64,000 bases of DNA from Spiroplasma endosymbiont of Crioceris asparagi (GCF_964020035.1 NZ_OZ026475.1:310001-374000); one strand, 5' to 3'; shown: positions 31,711-45,125, counted from the stretch's first letter. Numbers and translations are program-made. Notes: a model not told the origin generated them from the letters alone.

Positions 31711-32420
31711 TGTTTCGTTATTTTGTTAATGATAAATCAAATAACCAATTTATTATTAAAGATAAAGATCACCACCACATTAAAAATGTCATCAAATTAA
31801 AACCACAAGAAATTATTGAATGTGTTTATAATGGTGATGTTTTTTCTTGTGTGATTGATGAAATTTTACCAACTTCAACAATTGTAAAAATTAATTATAT
31901 CCTTACAACTAATGAAAAAAAAGTTAAAAAAGTTTTAATTATGTCATTAATTAGAGAACAAAAATGAGACATTGCAATTCAAAAAGCAACTGAACTTGGC
32001 GTTGATGAGATTGTTCCAATAAGTTTAAAAAGAAATATTGTAAAAATTATTGAACAAAAAGAAGACAGTAAGGTTTTACGTTGACAAAAAATTTGTGAAA
32101 CTGCCGCAATGCAAGCTAAAAGAACAACAATTCCTAAAGTTACAAACATTATTAAAAATATTAATGAGTTAAAAAATTATTTATGTGATCTTAATATAGT
32201 TGCTTGAGAAGAAGAAAAAACTAAAACTTTAAAAGAAACTTTAACAAACCAAGTGTCTTCAATTTCATTCTTAATTGGTCCCGAAGGGGGAATCGAACCA
32301 AAAGAAATAGAACAATTAAAACTTCTTGGATTTGAACCTGTTAGTCTTGGTAAGAATATTTTACGTGCTGAAACAGCGCCACTATATATTTTAAGTTCAT
32401 TTATTTACGAAGGTTATTAA
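31710..32420 (+). CDS. rsmE: 16S rRNA (uracil1498-N3)-methyltransferase RsmE
   Basis: This 236-residue SPOUT-family enzyme methylates U1498 of 16S rRNA. Landmarks: H-H-I-KNVIKLKPQE near 24, WDIAIQKATELGVDEIVP near 87 (usual ekavqkatELGV), AMQAKRTTIP (usual a.eQs.R...P), and the knot region FLIGPEGGIEP plus SLGKNILRAETAPLYILS near 210-230. Normally rsmE follows prmA; here it follows rbfA, which is unusual. Confidence 0.93.
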
Positions 32421-32459
32421 AGAATATAATATTAGTGAAGGGACAGGTATTTATACTTT

Positions 32460-32843
32460 ATGGAAAATGAAAAAGAAAAATGACATAAAATTGTGAAAAT
32501 CACAACAATTATTACATTAATTTTATCTTGTTGACAAATTGCTTGAATCAGCTTCTATAATTTATTTGTATTTAAAACTGATTTTAATTGAGACACACTA
32601 GCTGTATTAAAAAAAGTCTTTGTAGTAATTAGTTTCATTGAAATAAGCATGTATGCAATTGTTATTTTTGTGTGTTTATCATTAATTTTTTGTATATGAA
32701 AAGCAAACATCTTTGATAATAAAAATAACTGAATTAAATTCCTTGTATTACCAACAGTTGTTTTAAGTATTTGAACACCACTAGTATTAGTATATTGAAT
32801 CCCATATTTAATGGGTTATAGTAGAATTAAAAACCAAAAATAA
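32460..32843 (+). CDS. Membrane protein, unknown
   Basis: This 127-residue protein starts at ATG 32460; the ribosome site is poor (GAAGGGACAGG lies somewhat far upstream). Eight TGA Trp codons occur, so the gene is invisible under the standard code. Three to four hydrophobic helices (about 13-33, 44-58, 60-72, 88-112). No motif is recognised. It faces a similar-sized membrane protein gene on the other strand across a shared terminator. Confidence 0.6.
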
Positions 32844-32854
32844 TTCAATAAAAT

Positions 32855-32889
32855 AAAAAACATAAACTAGCAAGTTTATGTTTTTTATT
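32855..32889. terminator. Bidirectional terminator
   Basis: A perfect 14-bp stem AAAAAACATAAACT/AGTTTATGTTTTTT with an AGCA loop serves both flanking convergent genes. Confidence 0.88.
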
Positions 32890-32896
32890 TACACTT

Positions 32897-33286
32897 TTAA
32901 ATTTGATAATTGTTTTTTGTGAAAAACTTACTTTGTTTAATTAATAAAACAGCAACACCAATTTGGGTAATAAACAAAATAACTCCAAATAAAGTACATC
33001 AAAAAATTATTTTAAAACCTAAATTGTTTTTTAAAAATTGTTTGTTATTCACTAAAAAATAAAATCAAACTAAATTATTAATTGCCATTATTATTAATAC
33101 TAATCCTCAATAGATAAAAAAGATAAATGGTGGTTCAATAAATCAGTTTCATCATGTGATGCCATGATTAATATCTTTATAAATAAAATAACTAAATAAA
33201 ATTGCAATAACAAAGATTGTACCAAAAAATAATTGGACACCAAAAGTAATTGCCAAAGTTGTTTTTAGACTCAATTGTTTATTCAT
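32897..33286 (-). CDS. Membrane protein, unknown
   Basis: This 129-residue protein starts at ATG 33284-33286 behind AGGAAGAAAAG and stops at 32897-32899. Six TGA Trp codons. Four hydrophobic helices (about 10-36, 50-68 and its continuation to 79, 91-117). A WWNWFIEPPF segment sits between helices 1 and 2. No family recognised. Similar length and design to its convergent neighbour, but without convincing sequence similarity. Confidence 0.65.
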
Positions 33287-33371
33287 TTTCTTTTCTTCCT
33301 ATAAATATTATACATCTGTTAAAAATAAAAAATAATTTTGAATTATCTAATATAGAAATAAATGCTTGTGT

Positions 33372-33403
33372 TTGATAATTATTAATTACAAGTGTTATAT
33401 AAT
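33372..33403 (+). promoter_or_regulatory. Promoter of truB-ribF
   Basis: TTGATA (33372-33377) is followed, after 18 nt, by TGTTATATA; a TATAAT also overlaps at 33398-33403. The truB start is 18 nt further on. Confidence 0.55.
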
Positions 33404-33420
33404 TATAAAAAAGGATTACA

Positions 33421-34344
33421 ATGAAAAACAAATCAGGATTTTTTTTAGTCGATAAACCAATTGGAATGTCATCTAACTTATTATTAGAAAAAATAAAAAA
33501 ACGTTTAGGTTTAAAAAAATTAGGACATTGTGGCACATTAGATCCGCAAGCTAGTGGTCTGATGATTGTTTTGGTCAATCAAGCAACTAAGGTTAGCGAA
33601 TATTTTTTAAGTAGCGAAAAAGAATATGTTTTTAAAATGAAACTATTTGAAACTACAAAAACATTAGATTTTGAAGGCGAAATTTCAGAATCACAAACAC
33701 CATTTAAAATTTCTAAAAAAACTTTAGAAGAGGTTGTTAATAAGTACAATGGTTATGTTTATGAACAATACCCACCAATTTATAGTGCAATTAAAGTTAA
33801 TGGTAAAAAATTATATGAGTATGCTAGAAAAGAACAAGAAGCCCCCAAAATTGAACCAAGAAGAGTAGAAATAAAAAAATTAGACTTATTAAAATGTCAT
33901 AAAAAATCAATGGAACTTGAATTTCGCGCCATTTGTAGTAAGGGCACATATATTAGAAGTTTAGCATTAGATATTGCTAAAGATTTGGGAACGATTGCTT
34001 ATGTATCTGCATTAAGACGAACAAAATCGGGAAACTTTAAAATTGAAGATGCTAAGCAATATTTAAATTTAACTTTAGAAGACATTTATACTACTTATCA
34101 AGGATTAATAATTAATAAATATCCGATTTATGAATATAAAAATTTAAAAGAAATTGTTCATGGTCAAGCAATTAAAATGCCAGCAGCTAAAGATGAAACA
34201 ATTTTTATTTCAAATTCGAATAATGAAATTATGGCAATTTATACAAGAATCAGCAATGGTTTTTATAAATGCAAAAGGGGACTTTGAGAAATTGATCCCA
34301 ATATTGAATTAACAATCGCCCAAAAGGAAGACTATTATGGATAA
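33421..34344 (+). CDS. truB: tRNA pseudouridine55 synthase
   Basis: This 307-residue enzyme makes pseudouridine 55 in the T-loop of tRNAs. Catalytic motif GHCGTLDPQASGLMIVL near residues 37-53 contains the catalytic Asp. Later YSAIKVNGKKLYEYAR and CSKGTYIRSLALDIAKDLG are diagnostic. A C-terminal PUA-like part follows. It starts MKNKSGFFLVDKPIGMSS. The stop overlaps the ribF start by 8 nt, so the classic truB-ribF coupling is kept. Confidence 0.96.
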
Positions 34345-35155
34345 CATTAAAAAAATAAACTTACAAGAAAAAGTTAATGAATTTAAATTTAAAAATGACA
34401 AAAATGTCATTTGCATTGGAAATTTTGATGGTTTACATTTAATTCACCGTAAAATTTTAAATGCTGGTAATGTAGTTGCCAAAATTAATAATATGAGTTT
34501 TTCAATTTTTACATTTAGTGAAAAAATTGCGCCAACACAAATGAAATATAATTTACAAGCTAAACAAACCAAATATGAAATTATGAATCAATTGTATTCA
34601 CCCGATTATATTTTTGAGATGCAGGTAAATGAAGCAACAAAATCAACATCATATGAAGATTTTATGAAATATTTAAAAGATGTTTTACATGTTCAAAAAA
34701 TAGTTATCGGAAGCGATTTCCGATTCGGTTTTGAGGGTCGTGGGAAAGTAACATTTTTAAAAGAATATTTCGGTGAAGAAAATATTATTATTTATACAAG
34801 AACACAATTTCACTCAACAACAAATATTAAAAAATTATTACAAGAACATAAATATTATGAAATATATGAATTAAATAAGAGGTTTCATGAAGTATTAGTT
34901 TTAAACAATACTAATAAAAAATATTATTTTGAAGATGATGAATTTCCTTTTGAAGATGGAAAATATGAAGTAGTAATTGAAAATGAATTATATGTAATGG
35001 AAGTAAATGGTAAAAAAATTACATTTGATAATGAAATTAAAAGTAAACAAAAATATTTATTAATAAAAATGGTAAGTTTTTTAGAAAAAAAAAAAAAAAA
35101 TAGAGTAGACTCTATTTTTTTATTTATAAATATTATTTTAATTAAAATTCTTTAG
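34337..35155 (+). CDS. ribF: FAD synthetase-type RibF lacking a normal riboflavin kinase domain
   Basis: This protein has up to 272 residues. The N-terminal nucleotidyltransferase domain is intact: CIGNFDGLHLIHRKIL (26-41), then FTFSEKIAP and VIGSDFRFGFEGRGKV (about 129-144). From residue 180 on, the expected riboflavin kinase motif (G-P-T-A-N) is absent, leaving only a remnant barrel (FEDGKYEVVIENELYVMEVNG). A separate kinase is at 52578-52988. The annotated end is doubtful: the frame crosses a 16-A run inside a terminator and overlaps the opposite gene. With one more or one fewer A it would stop at about 35103 or 35107. Confidence 0.85.
   Translation: MDNIKKINLQEKVNEFKFKNDKNVICIGNFDGLHLIHRKILNAGNVVAKINNMSFSIFTFSEKIAPTQMKYNLQAKQTKYEIMNQLYSPDYIFEMQVNEATKSTSYEDFMKYLKDVLHVQKIVIGSDFRFGFEGRGKVTFLKEYFGEENIIIYTRTQFHSTTNIKKLLQEHKYYEIYELNKRFHEVLVLNNTNKKYYFEDDEFPFEDGKYEVVIENELYVMEVNGKKITFDNEIKSKQKYLLIKMVSFLEKKKKNRVDSIFLFINIILIKIL
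35095..35123 (+). terminator. Terminator built on a 16-A run
   Basis: An AAAAAATAGAGT/ACTCTATTTTTT stem (12 bp, AG loop) is followed by T. The left arm is the end of sixteen consecutive A (35085-35100). It lies inside the nominal ribF frame. Confidence 0.8.
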
Positions 35156-35741
35156 CTGCTTTTTTTATTTCTTCTACAATTGTCATTGCGGCGTCTTCGG
35201 GTTTCATTTCACTTAATGGTTTAACTTTAGTTCCATTTAATGAAAGTGGTTTATTAATTTTAATCCCTGCAAATTCCAATGATTTAGAAAGATATGTTGC
35301 TAAGTTTCCTCATTGATATCAATCACTTGGGGCACCTTGAGTTGTAATAATTTGTGCTTTTAGATGAGTTAACAAACCAATTGCATCTCCTTTTTTTGAA
35401 TATTTATAAGAAAATGTTTCGTTAGCAACAAAAATGTGATCCAAGTAATTTTTAACAATTGCTGGAACTGCAAAATTATTCATTGAACAAGTTAATATTA
35501 ATTTATCAACACTCTTTAACTGTTTTATATATTTACCAGAATTTTCTTCATTAAAAAATTCGCTGAAGTTATTTCTAGATAATGATTGATTTGCCATTGG
35601 TAAATCATTTAAATCTAAGAATTCAAATTGGTCATCAGGATTAAGTATTTGATATTCATTAATGAACAATTCTGTGACTGCATGTGAATAAGATTTGCTT
35701 TTTTCAACAATTGAACCATTTATTACTAATATTTTTCCCAT
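35142..35741 (-). CDS. azoR: FMN-dependent NADH-azoreductase family
   Basis: This 199-residue flavodoxin-fold oxidoreductase starts behind AAGGAGG. FMN-binding start ILVINGSIVEKSKSYSHAVTELF (4-26). Later LTCSMNNFAVPAIVKNYLDHIFVANETFSY matches the family's P.mNf.iPa.LK.yiDri...g.TF.Y. LLTHLKAQIITTQGAPSDWYQWG follows. Members reduce azo or quinone compounds with NADH and are often annotated as ACP phosphodiesterase in mollicutes. It may protect against quinone stress. Confidence 0.92.
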
Positions 35742-35806
35742 TTTTCCTCCTTTTAAAAGTTTATTATGATTAAATTATATCAACAATATATATCAATGGG
35801 GGAAAA

Positions 35807-36419
35807 ATGAAGATTATTTTAATTGCTGGTGGAAGCGGAAGTGGGAAAACAACCATTTCAGGAAAGATATCAGAAGTTTTTAAAAATGAGTCTGTTGAAT
35901 GTATATCATTAGATTCTTATTATAAAGATAACAAAAATAAAACACTTGCTGAAAAGCTAAAAATTAATTATGATCATCCAGACAATATTGATATCAATAA
36001 AGTGGTTAAAGATTTAAAGGATTTAAAAGCTGGTAAAACTGTGGATGTTCCAGTTTATGATTTTGAGATTCATGGGATTAAAGAATCAGAAACAATTAAA
36101 ATTAAAACTCCTGACGTATTAATTTTAGAAGGGATTTTAACATTACACTTTGAAGAGTTACGTAAGCTTGCAGATATTAAAATTTATATTGAAACTCAAT
36201 CTGATATTAGATTCATTAGAAGGTTAACAAGAGATATTAATGAGCGTGGTAGAACAATTGAAAATGTTATTGAACAATATTTAGCAACTGTAAAACCAAT
36301 GCATAGAGCATATGTTAAACCATCAATTCATCATGCAGATATTATTATTCCATATTATGAATACAATGATATTGCAGTCGATTTAATCACTTCAAAAATT
36401 AAAGAAATTTTACAAAAAT

Positions 36420-36421
<2 letters not shown>
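35807..36421 (+). CDS. udk: Uridine kinase
   Basis: This 204-residue nucleoside kinase phosphorylates uridine and cytidine, for salvage in an organism lacking pyrimidine synthesis. P-loop GGSGSGKTT (residues 7-15), then LDSYYKDNK, NYDHPDNIDI and DVPVYDFEIH. LILEGILTLHFEELRKLADIKIYIET and RLTRDINERGRTIE are diagnostic. Length matches the family (about 207). Monocistronic, with an imperfect terminator after it. Confidence 0.96.
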
Positions 36422-38528
<2,107 letters not shown>

Positions 38529-38536
<8 letters not shown>

Positions 38537-41138
38537 AAAAAATAAGCAAGAAGAAATTGTGATTAATGAAGAAATAATTGAATATAACTTAGATGAATTG
38601 ATGGAAGATCGTTTTGGAAGATATGCAAAATATATTATCCAAGAGCGTGCTTTACCTGATGTTCGTGATGGATTAAAACCTGTTCAAAGACGTATTTTAT
38701 ATACAATGAACGAAATTAATCTTTTTTATGATAAAGCTTATAAAAAATCAGCTAGAGTAGTTGGGGAAGTTATTGGTAAGTACCACCCCCATGGTGATAC
38801 TTCAATTTATGAAGCCCTTGTGCGTATGTCACAATCATGAAAATTAAATATGCCATTAGTAGATATGCATGGTAATAATGGTTCGATTGATGGTGATAGT
38901 GCAGCGGCAATGCGTTATACAGAAGCACGTTTAGCAAAAGTTTCTAATTTATTATTAAATGATTTGAAAAAAGATTCAGTTTTATTTGCCCCAAACTTTG
39001 ATGATTCTGAAGTAGAACCAACAGTTTTACCATCATACTTTCCAAATATTTTAGTTAATGGCTCAACAGGAATTGCCGCTGGTTATGCTACAAATATTCC
39101 ACCACATAACTTTAGCGAAATTGTTGAAGCAACAATTAAATTAATTGAAAATCCCAATACAAGAGTTGATTCATTGGCAAAAATCATTAAAGGTCCAGAT
39201 TTCCCAACAGGGGGAGTTGCGATGGGAAAAGCAGCAATTCTTGAATCTTTAAAAACTGGTCGTGGAAAAATTATTTTACAATCAAAAATTCATATTGAAG
39301 ACCAAAATATTATTATTGATGAAATTCCATACGAAATTGTAAAACAAGATTTAGTAAGAAAAATCGGGGAAGCAATTGATAATAATCCGCAAATGGAAAT
39401 TAAAGATATTCGTGATGAAACAGATCGAAATGGTTTACGAATTGTAATCGAGTTAAGTAAAAAAGCAAACATTGATGTTGTCAGAAAATGATTGTTAAAA
39501 AACACTCCTTTACAAGTTTCATATAACTATAACAATGTTGTAATTGTTGATAAACGTCCTAAATTATTAGGAACAATTGAAATTATTAAAGCTTACATTA
39601 AACATTTAAAAGAAGTGTTTTTGAAAAAAACTCGTTTTGATCTTGCAAAAGCAGAAAAAAGATTAGAAATTGTTAAGGGTTTAATTAAAGCAGTTGATAT
39701 TTTAGATGATGTAATTCATATTATTAGAAAATCAACAAACCGTAATGACGCAATTGAAAATTTAATGTCTAAACATAAATTTTCAAACTTACAAGCTTCA
39801 TCAATTGTAGATTTAAGATTGTATAGATTAACTTCAACTGACGTTAAAAAATTAATTGAAGAAAAAACAGAATTGTCTGAAACAATTAAAAAATACAAAA
39901 AAATCATCAACGATGAAAGTGTTTTAGATAAAGAATTAATTGATTTATTAACTAATATTAAAGCAGAATATGGTATTCCTCGAAGAACTCAAATTGAAGC
40001 AGTTGTTGAAAATATTGAAGTTAACTATAAAGATACAATTGTAGAAAAAGATTACAAAATCTGAATTTCTAAAGATGGATATTTAAAAGCTTTGGAAAAA
40101 AAATATGTTGAGCAAACACAATTATCTGCAAAAGATTTTGGTAGAAAACCATATGATATGTGAATTTCAACAGTGGAATTAAGTTCATTAGACAATTTGA
40201 TTTTAGTTTGTTCAAATGGAACATATTATATGATGCCAGTTTATAAAATTACACCTTCAAAATGAAAAGATATTGGAATGCACATTAACAAAGTTGCTCC
40301 ATTTGATGGAGAAAATAAAATTGTTGGTGTCTTTGCACTTAAATCATTTGAAAATGCACAACAAGAAATTTTATTGTGTACAAAAAATGGAATGATCAAA
40401 AGAACAATGATTGAAGACTTAGAAACAAAATCATTTAACCGTGCAATTAAAATTATGAATCTAGGAACAGGTGATGAAGTTGTTTCTGCTTCACTTGTAA
40501 CTTCAAAAACTAAATATGTTTTAGTTTTAACAAAATCAGGATTTGCTGTAAGATATAGTATTTGAGATATTCCCGTGGCTGGGACTAATGCTAAAGGTGT
40601 TAAAGGAACCGCTGTTAAAGAAGATATTATTGGAGGAAAAGTATTTGAAGAAAATGCTGCCTTATTCTTAATTACAGATAAAGGAAATTATAAAAAGATT
40701 TCTCAAGATGCAATTCCAATAATGGCACGTCCAAAACGTGGAGTTAGAGTGTACCAATTTAAGAAAACTGGTAAACCTGAAAGTGCTATTGCTATGTTTA
40801 ATGTTATTGAAAAAGACATTATTGATGTTTTAAACACAGATGATGAAATAAATTCATTTAATGTTCGTTCATTAAGAATGACTGATTTAGGTACTAAAAC
40901 AGTTGAATTAAAAGCGGGAAGTATTTTAAATGCCATTTTACAAAAATCATTTGTTGTAGTTAATGGTGATAAACCTTCAAACCCAAATGTAAATAAAGGA
41001 TTAACTGCTAATTTTGGTCAAGCTGATTTCTCAAACATTTTCGACAATGATTTTGATGCTTTAGAAGATGATGAAAAAGATATTGATGAATTAAAAACTG
41101 CAGATTTAAAAATTGATTTAGATGATATTTTAGATTAA
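38529..41138 (+). CDS. parC: Topoisomerase IV subunit A
   Basis: This 869-residue DNA-cleaving subunit. [19 protein letters not shown] near 42, [18 protein letters not shown] near 86 and the catalytic Tyr in [10 protein letters not shown] (about 130). The tower is followed by a C-terminal beta-pinwheel (several blades such as [21 protein letters not shown]). The last 35 residues form a very acidic tail ([17 protein letters not shown]), a regulatory feature seen in some GyrA/ParC proteins. The start lies inside parE; strong terminator after it. Confidence 0.95.
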
Positions 41139-41171
41139 ACTTTAACTAGTAAAATAGTTAAAGTTTTTTTT
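41137..41171 (+). terminator. Strong terminator after parC
   Basis: A perfect 12-bp stem AAACTTTAACTA/TAGTTAAAGTTT with a GTAAAA loop is followed by TTTTT. recD2 starts only 8 nt after its T-run. Confidence 0.85.
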
Positions 41172-41178
41172 GGTTAAA

Positions 41179-43329
41179 ATGAAGTTTGTTGGAAAAGTTA
41201 AAAGAGTTATTTATACAAGAACTGATTTAATTGAGTTTGAATTTAGTGTCATTGGTAAAAGGCGACAATACATAAGATGTAAATACAATGGTAATATCGA
41301 ATTTGTACCTAATTTTCAATATGAAATTGAAGGGGAATTACAAAATTCTTATGATAACAAAATGATTTTAAAAGTTAATTATATTAAAAAAGCATTGCAA
41401 TTTGAGGGTGATCAATATTTACAAGTTTTTAGTTCTAGTTTATTTCCTTATATTACTTACAACGATGCTATTAAACTTTCTAAAATTGATAAAAATCCCA
41501 TTATGTTTATTAAAAATAATCAAGATGAATTTAAAAAAAATGCCTCATTTTTAAAAAAAGATAAATTAGCATTAGTTTTAGATGTAATTAATAAATATTT
41601 TAATGTTGATGATTTGGCAAATAAATTTATTGAAAATCAATTAAACTTTGAAATTTTGGCAACATTAAAAACTAATTTTGGTGTTGAAGAAGAAGTTTTA
41701 AAAATTTTAACTGGCGATCTTTATAAGTTTATTGTTCCTATGAAAAAATTTAATTTTGAAGATATAGATAAAGTTTATTGCTTTTTTAACAAGGAAATAT
41801 CAGATATTCGTATTTCATGATTGTCTTGAAATGTATTAACTAATATTTTATTTAATAGTGGTAATACGTATGCTAATCCAGATGTAATATTTGATGGGGT
41901 GAAAAAAATTATTCCCGAAGTTCAAACAAACTCTTTTTATGAACATTTAGTTTATGCAAAACAAAACAAAATCTTAGTTTTTAATAAACGACAAATTTAT
42001 ACAATTGAATCTTGAAGTGAAGAAGAAAATATTGCCAACTTTATTAAAAATTTAATTCTTCACAAAAAAGAAACTCCACTAAATCTAGAAAAATTTTTAG
42101 ATAAAATGAAAGCTAAAAATAATATTGAATTGAATCAAGAACAAAGAGAAGTAATTAAAAATTTTATCGATTACCCCATATCACTAGTATCTGGTGGTCC
42201 TGGGACTGGAAAAACAACTTTAATTGATTTTATTGTTAATGCTTATAAAGAAATTTCAAAAAATGGTAAATATATTGTTTTAACTCCAACCGGAAGAGCG
42301 GCTTCAAGAATTAAAGAGTTTTCACAAATTAAAACATCGACAATTCATAAATTTTTAGAATATAAAGGTCGTGGTAATTTTGAAAAAAATGCTTTTAATA
42401 AACATAAGATTAATATGGTTATTGTCGATGAATCAGGAATGGTTGACCAACAACTTTTTTCTGCTTTATTTTCTGCATTAGATGAAACAACTAAAGTCGT
42501 ATTAATTGGAGATTATAATCAGTTGCCTAGCATTGGTTATGGTGATGTTTTTAAAGATTTAATGAAATTTGCACAAATTCCTAAAACAATTTTAAAAATT
42601 AATAATCGAATTAAAATAAAAGATATTAATGAATTTGCTGTTAAAGTTTTAAATAATGAATTAACTGAAGGTGACTTCACAGACTCTGATAGTTTAAAAT
42701 TTATTAATCCACAAGAAGTTAGTGATGAAAAAATTTATGATCATATTGTTCAAGAATATGAAAAATCATTTAGTGATAATATTGATGATTTGATCAATAA
42801 TTGTCAATTAATTACCCCAATGAAGAATGGGATGTTTGGAATTCGTGAAATTAATGGTTATATTCAAACTAAAATTATTAAGAATAAAACCAAAAAACTA
42901 ACTATTGGTCAAAACACATATTACTTAAATGACAAAATTATTTTTTTAGAAAACAATAGTATTGATGATTTTTATAATGGTGACATTGGAATTGTTACAG
43001 ATCTTTCAAACGAGAAAACAAATAAACATTTAAAGGTTGTTACAAATAACAATGAGTTAACAATTGAAGGTGCTAATTTAACAAAATTTGCTTTAAATTA
43101 TGGAACAACTGTACACAAAGTTCAAGGAAGTGAATTTAAAAAAGTTTTATTTGTTGTTGATCATACGAATAATAAAAACAAATGATTTTTAAACAAAAAT
43201 CTTTTATATACTGCAATTACAAGAGCTAAACATCAACTTATAATTTATGGAAATAAAAAAGATATAATTCAAGCATCAGGTAAAGAACAAAAACCAAGAT
43301 TAACAACTCTTTTAGATAAGTTGCTATAA
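41179..43329 (+). CDS. recD2: RecD2-like 5'-3' DNA helicase
   Basis: This 716-residue superfamily 1B helicase involved in fork and recombination repair. The N-terminal domain is divergent. Helicase core: Walker A SGGPGTGKTTL near 339-349, TPTGRAASRIKE, TSTIHKFLEY, VIVDESGMVD (Walker B) near 415, GDYNQLPSIGYGDV, NCQLITPMKNGMFGIREIN, TVHKVQGSEFKKVLFVVD near 644 and YTAITRAKHQLIIYG. Start ATG has no clear ribosome site and lies directly behind the parC terminator; an in-frame TTG at 41170 is the alternative. Confidence 0.93.
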
Positions 43330-43363
43330 TTGAAATATAATATTAAGGATAAGGAAATTAAAT

Positions 43364-44515
43364 ATGATACTTAAAAATTGCAAAATTGTTTTAGAAGACA
43401 AAATTATTAATAATGGATATTTAGAAATTAAAGATCAAAAAATTATTAAAATTTCTGATACAAAAATTAGTGGTGATAACGAAATTGATTTAAAAAACAA
43501 AACTGTGCTTCCAGGATTTATTGATTGCCATGTGCATGGTGGTTATGGAATAACTTTTGAATCAGCAAATATAAATAAATATCAAGAGTTTGCAAAAAAT
43601 GTTGCCAAAGAAGGGATTACATCTTATTTGTTAGCAACTGTTGCTATGAGCGATGAAAATTGTGTCAAACTATTTCCATTATTTAATGAATTTTTGCAAA
43701 ATCAACAACAAAAATCTGCAAAATGTTTAGGAATTAATATGGAAGGTCCTTTTATTAATGAAATTAAAAAGGGTGCTCATGAAGTTAGTTTATTAAGAAA
43801 ACCATCAATCAAAGATATGGAAAAATATCTTAAACTATCTGGAAACAATATTAAGGTTATTACTTATGCTCCTGAATTACAAGATGGTGAGTTTACAAAA
43901 TTTTTAATAAAAAACAATATTATTCCATCATGTGGACATACTAACTTGTATGCGGTTGATTGAAACAAACACTATGCTGATGGAATTAGACACATTACTC
44001 ACTTATTCAATGCCATGAATGGCGTTGATCACCGTAATGCTGGATTAGTTACTTCTTTATTGCAACAAAAAGGAATGGTAACAGAGCTAATTACTGATGG
44101 AATTCATGTACAGAAAGAAACAATGCAATTAGCATATCATGCACTAGGGGCTGATAATTTAGTTATTATCACTGATGCAATGAGTGCAAAGGGATTACCA
44201 GATGGAAATTATAAATTGGGAAACTTAGATGTTGTTAAAAAAGGTATGCAAGTTAATTTAGCTGGTGGGGCAGGGAGTTTAGCTGGATCTGCTGCAACAT
44301 ATGACCACAATGTAAGAACTTTCATAAAAACTATTGATGGTTTGGATTTAAGAGAATTAATTAAAATGACATCAATAAATTTTGCAAAAGAAATTGGTAT
44401 TTTTGATAAAACGGGAAGTATTGCTGAAAATAAATATGCGGATTTGACAATTCTTGATGAAAACAATAACATCTATATGACAATTGTAAATGGAGAAATT
44501 GCTTTTGAAAAATAA
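43364..44515 (+). CDS. nagA: N-acetylglucosamine-6-phosphate deacetylase
   Basis: This 383-residue amidohydrolase converts GlcNAc-6-P to glucosamine-6-P and acetate. Metal motif DCHVHGGYGI near 53-62, MEGPFINEIKKGAH near 126, GHTNLYAVDW near 193, THLFNAMNGVDHRNAG near 210-225 and catalytic Asp in ITDAMSAKGLPDG near 269. No nagB is in the window. A sugar imported as the phosphate by a PTS would feed it. A membrane protein gene overlaps its end. Confidence 0.94.
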
Positions 44516-45056
44516 ATTATTACACCCTAAAACTTATTTTTATATTAAATACTTTTTTACAATTTTTTGCTTTTTAGCAATTATCCTTGCATTAATGCCA
44601 TACCTTTATTTAAAAAAGGATTTTTTTTCAAGTGAAACTTTATACAAAAAAATTACGTGATTAATTTTTAGCTTTCAATTATTATTTTTAGGAATTTTTA
44701 TTTATTTAAAAATTAAAATTACTAAAAAAACTGGTTATAAATATGACAAAAAAGATTGAATTTGATTTTCTAGTTTTTTACTTTGTGTGACAATATCATT
44801 AATTATTTCATTGCTTTTTATTATTAATATAAATGGGTTTGCAAATAATTTTTGAGTTAAGTGAAGTTTGGCGATTGTGGTAACATTTATTTTAGCAATA
44901 TTGGCTTCAATAACAGAACTTTTATCTCGTTATAAAGAACATCAAAAAGTTGCGATGGACTATGAATTAGAAGCTCTTAAACATGACGAAGAAGTTATGA
45001 AAGCAAAAATTGAGTCAAAAGAGGTAGATTCTTTAGAAAAAGTTTTTAAAGAATAA
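44505..45056 (+). CDS. Four-helix membrane protein with TTG start, unknown
   Basis: This 183-residue protein starts at TTG 44505, 8 nt after GGAGA, inside the nagA end (overlap of 11 nt). No earlier ATG exists and the first ATG in frame would cut the first helix. Four hydrophobic helices (about 12-36, 50-68, 85-109, 117-140) are followed by a charged cytosolic coiled-coil tail (RYKEHQKVAMDYELEALKHDEEVMK). No family recognised. Coupling to nagA may be incidental. Confidence 0.65.
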
Positions 45057-45125
45057 TATTTTTTTGCAAGAATGAACATTTATATATATAATAAATAACG
45101 TAAATATACAAAGGTAGATTAAAAA

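Noticed and set aside
41170-41178. TTG start for recD2 giving three extra residues
   Set aside because: It lies in the terminator T-run with no ribosome site; ATG 41179 is at least as good, though neither is convincing.
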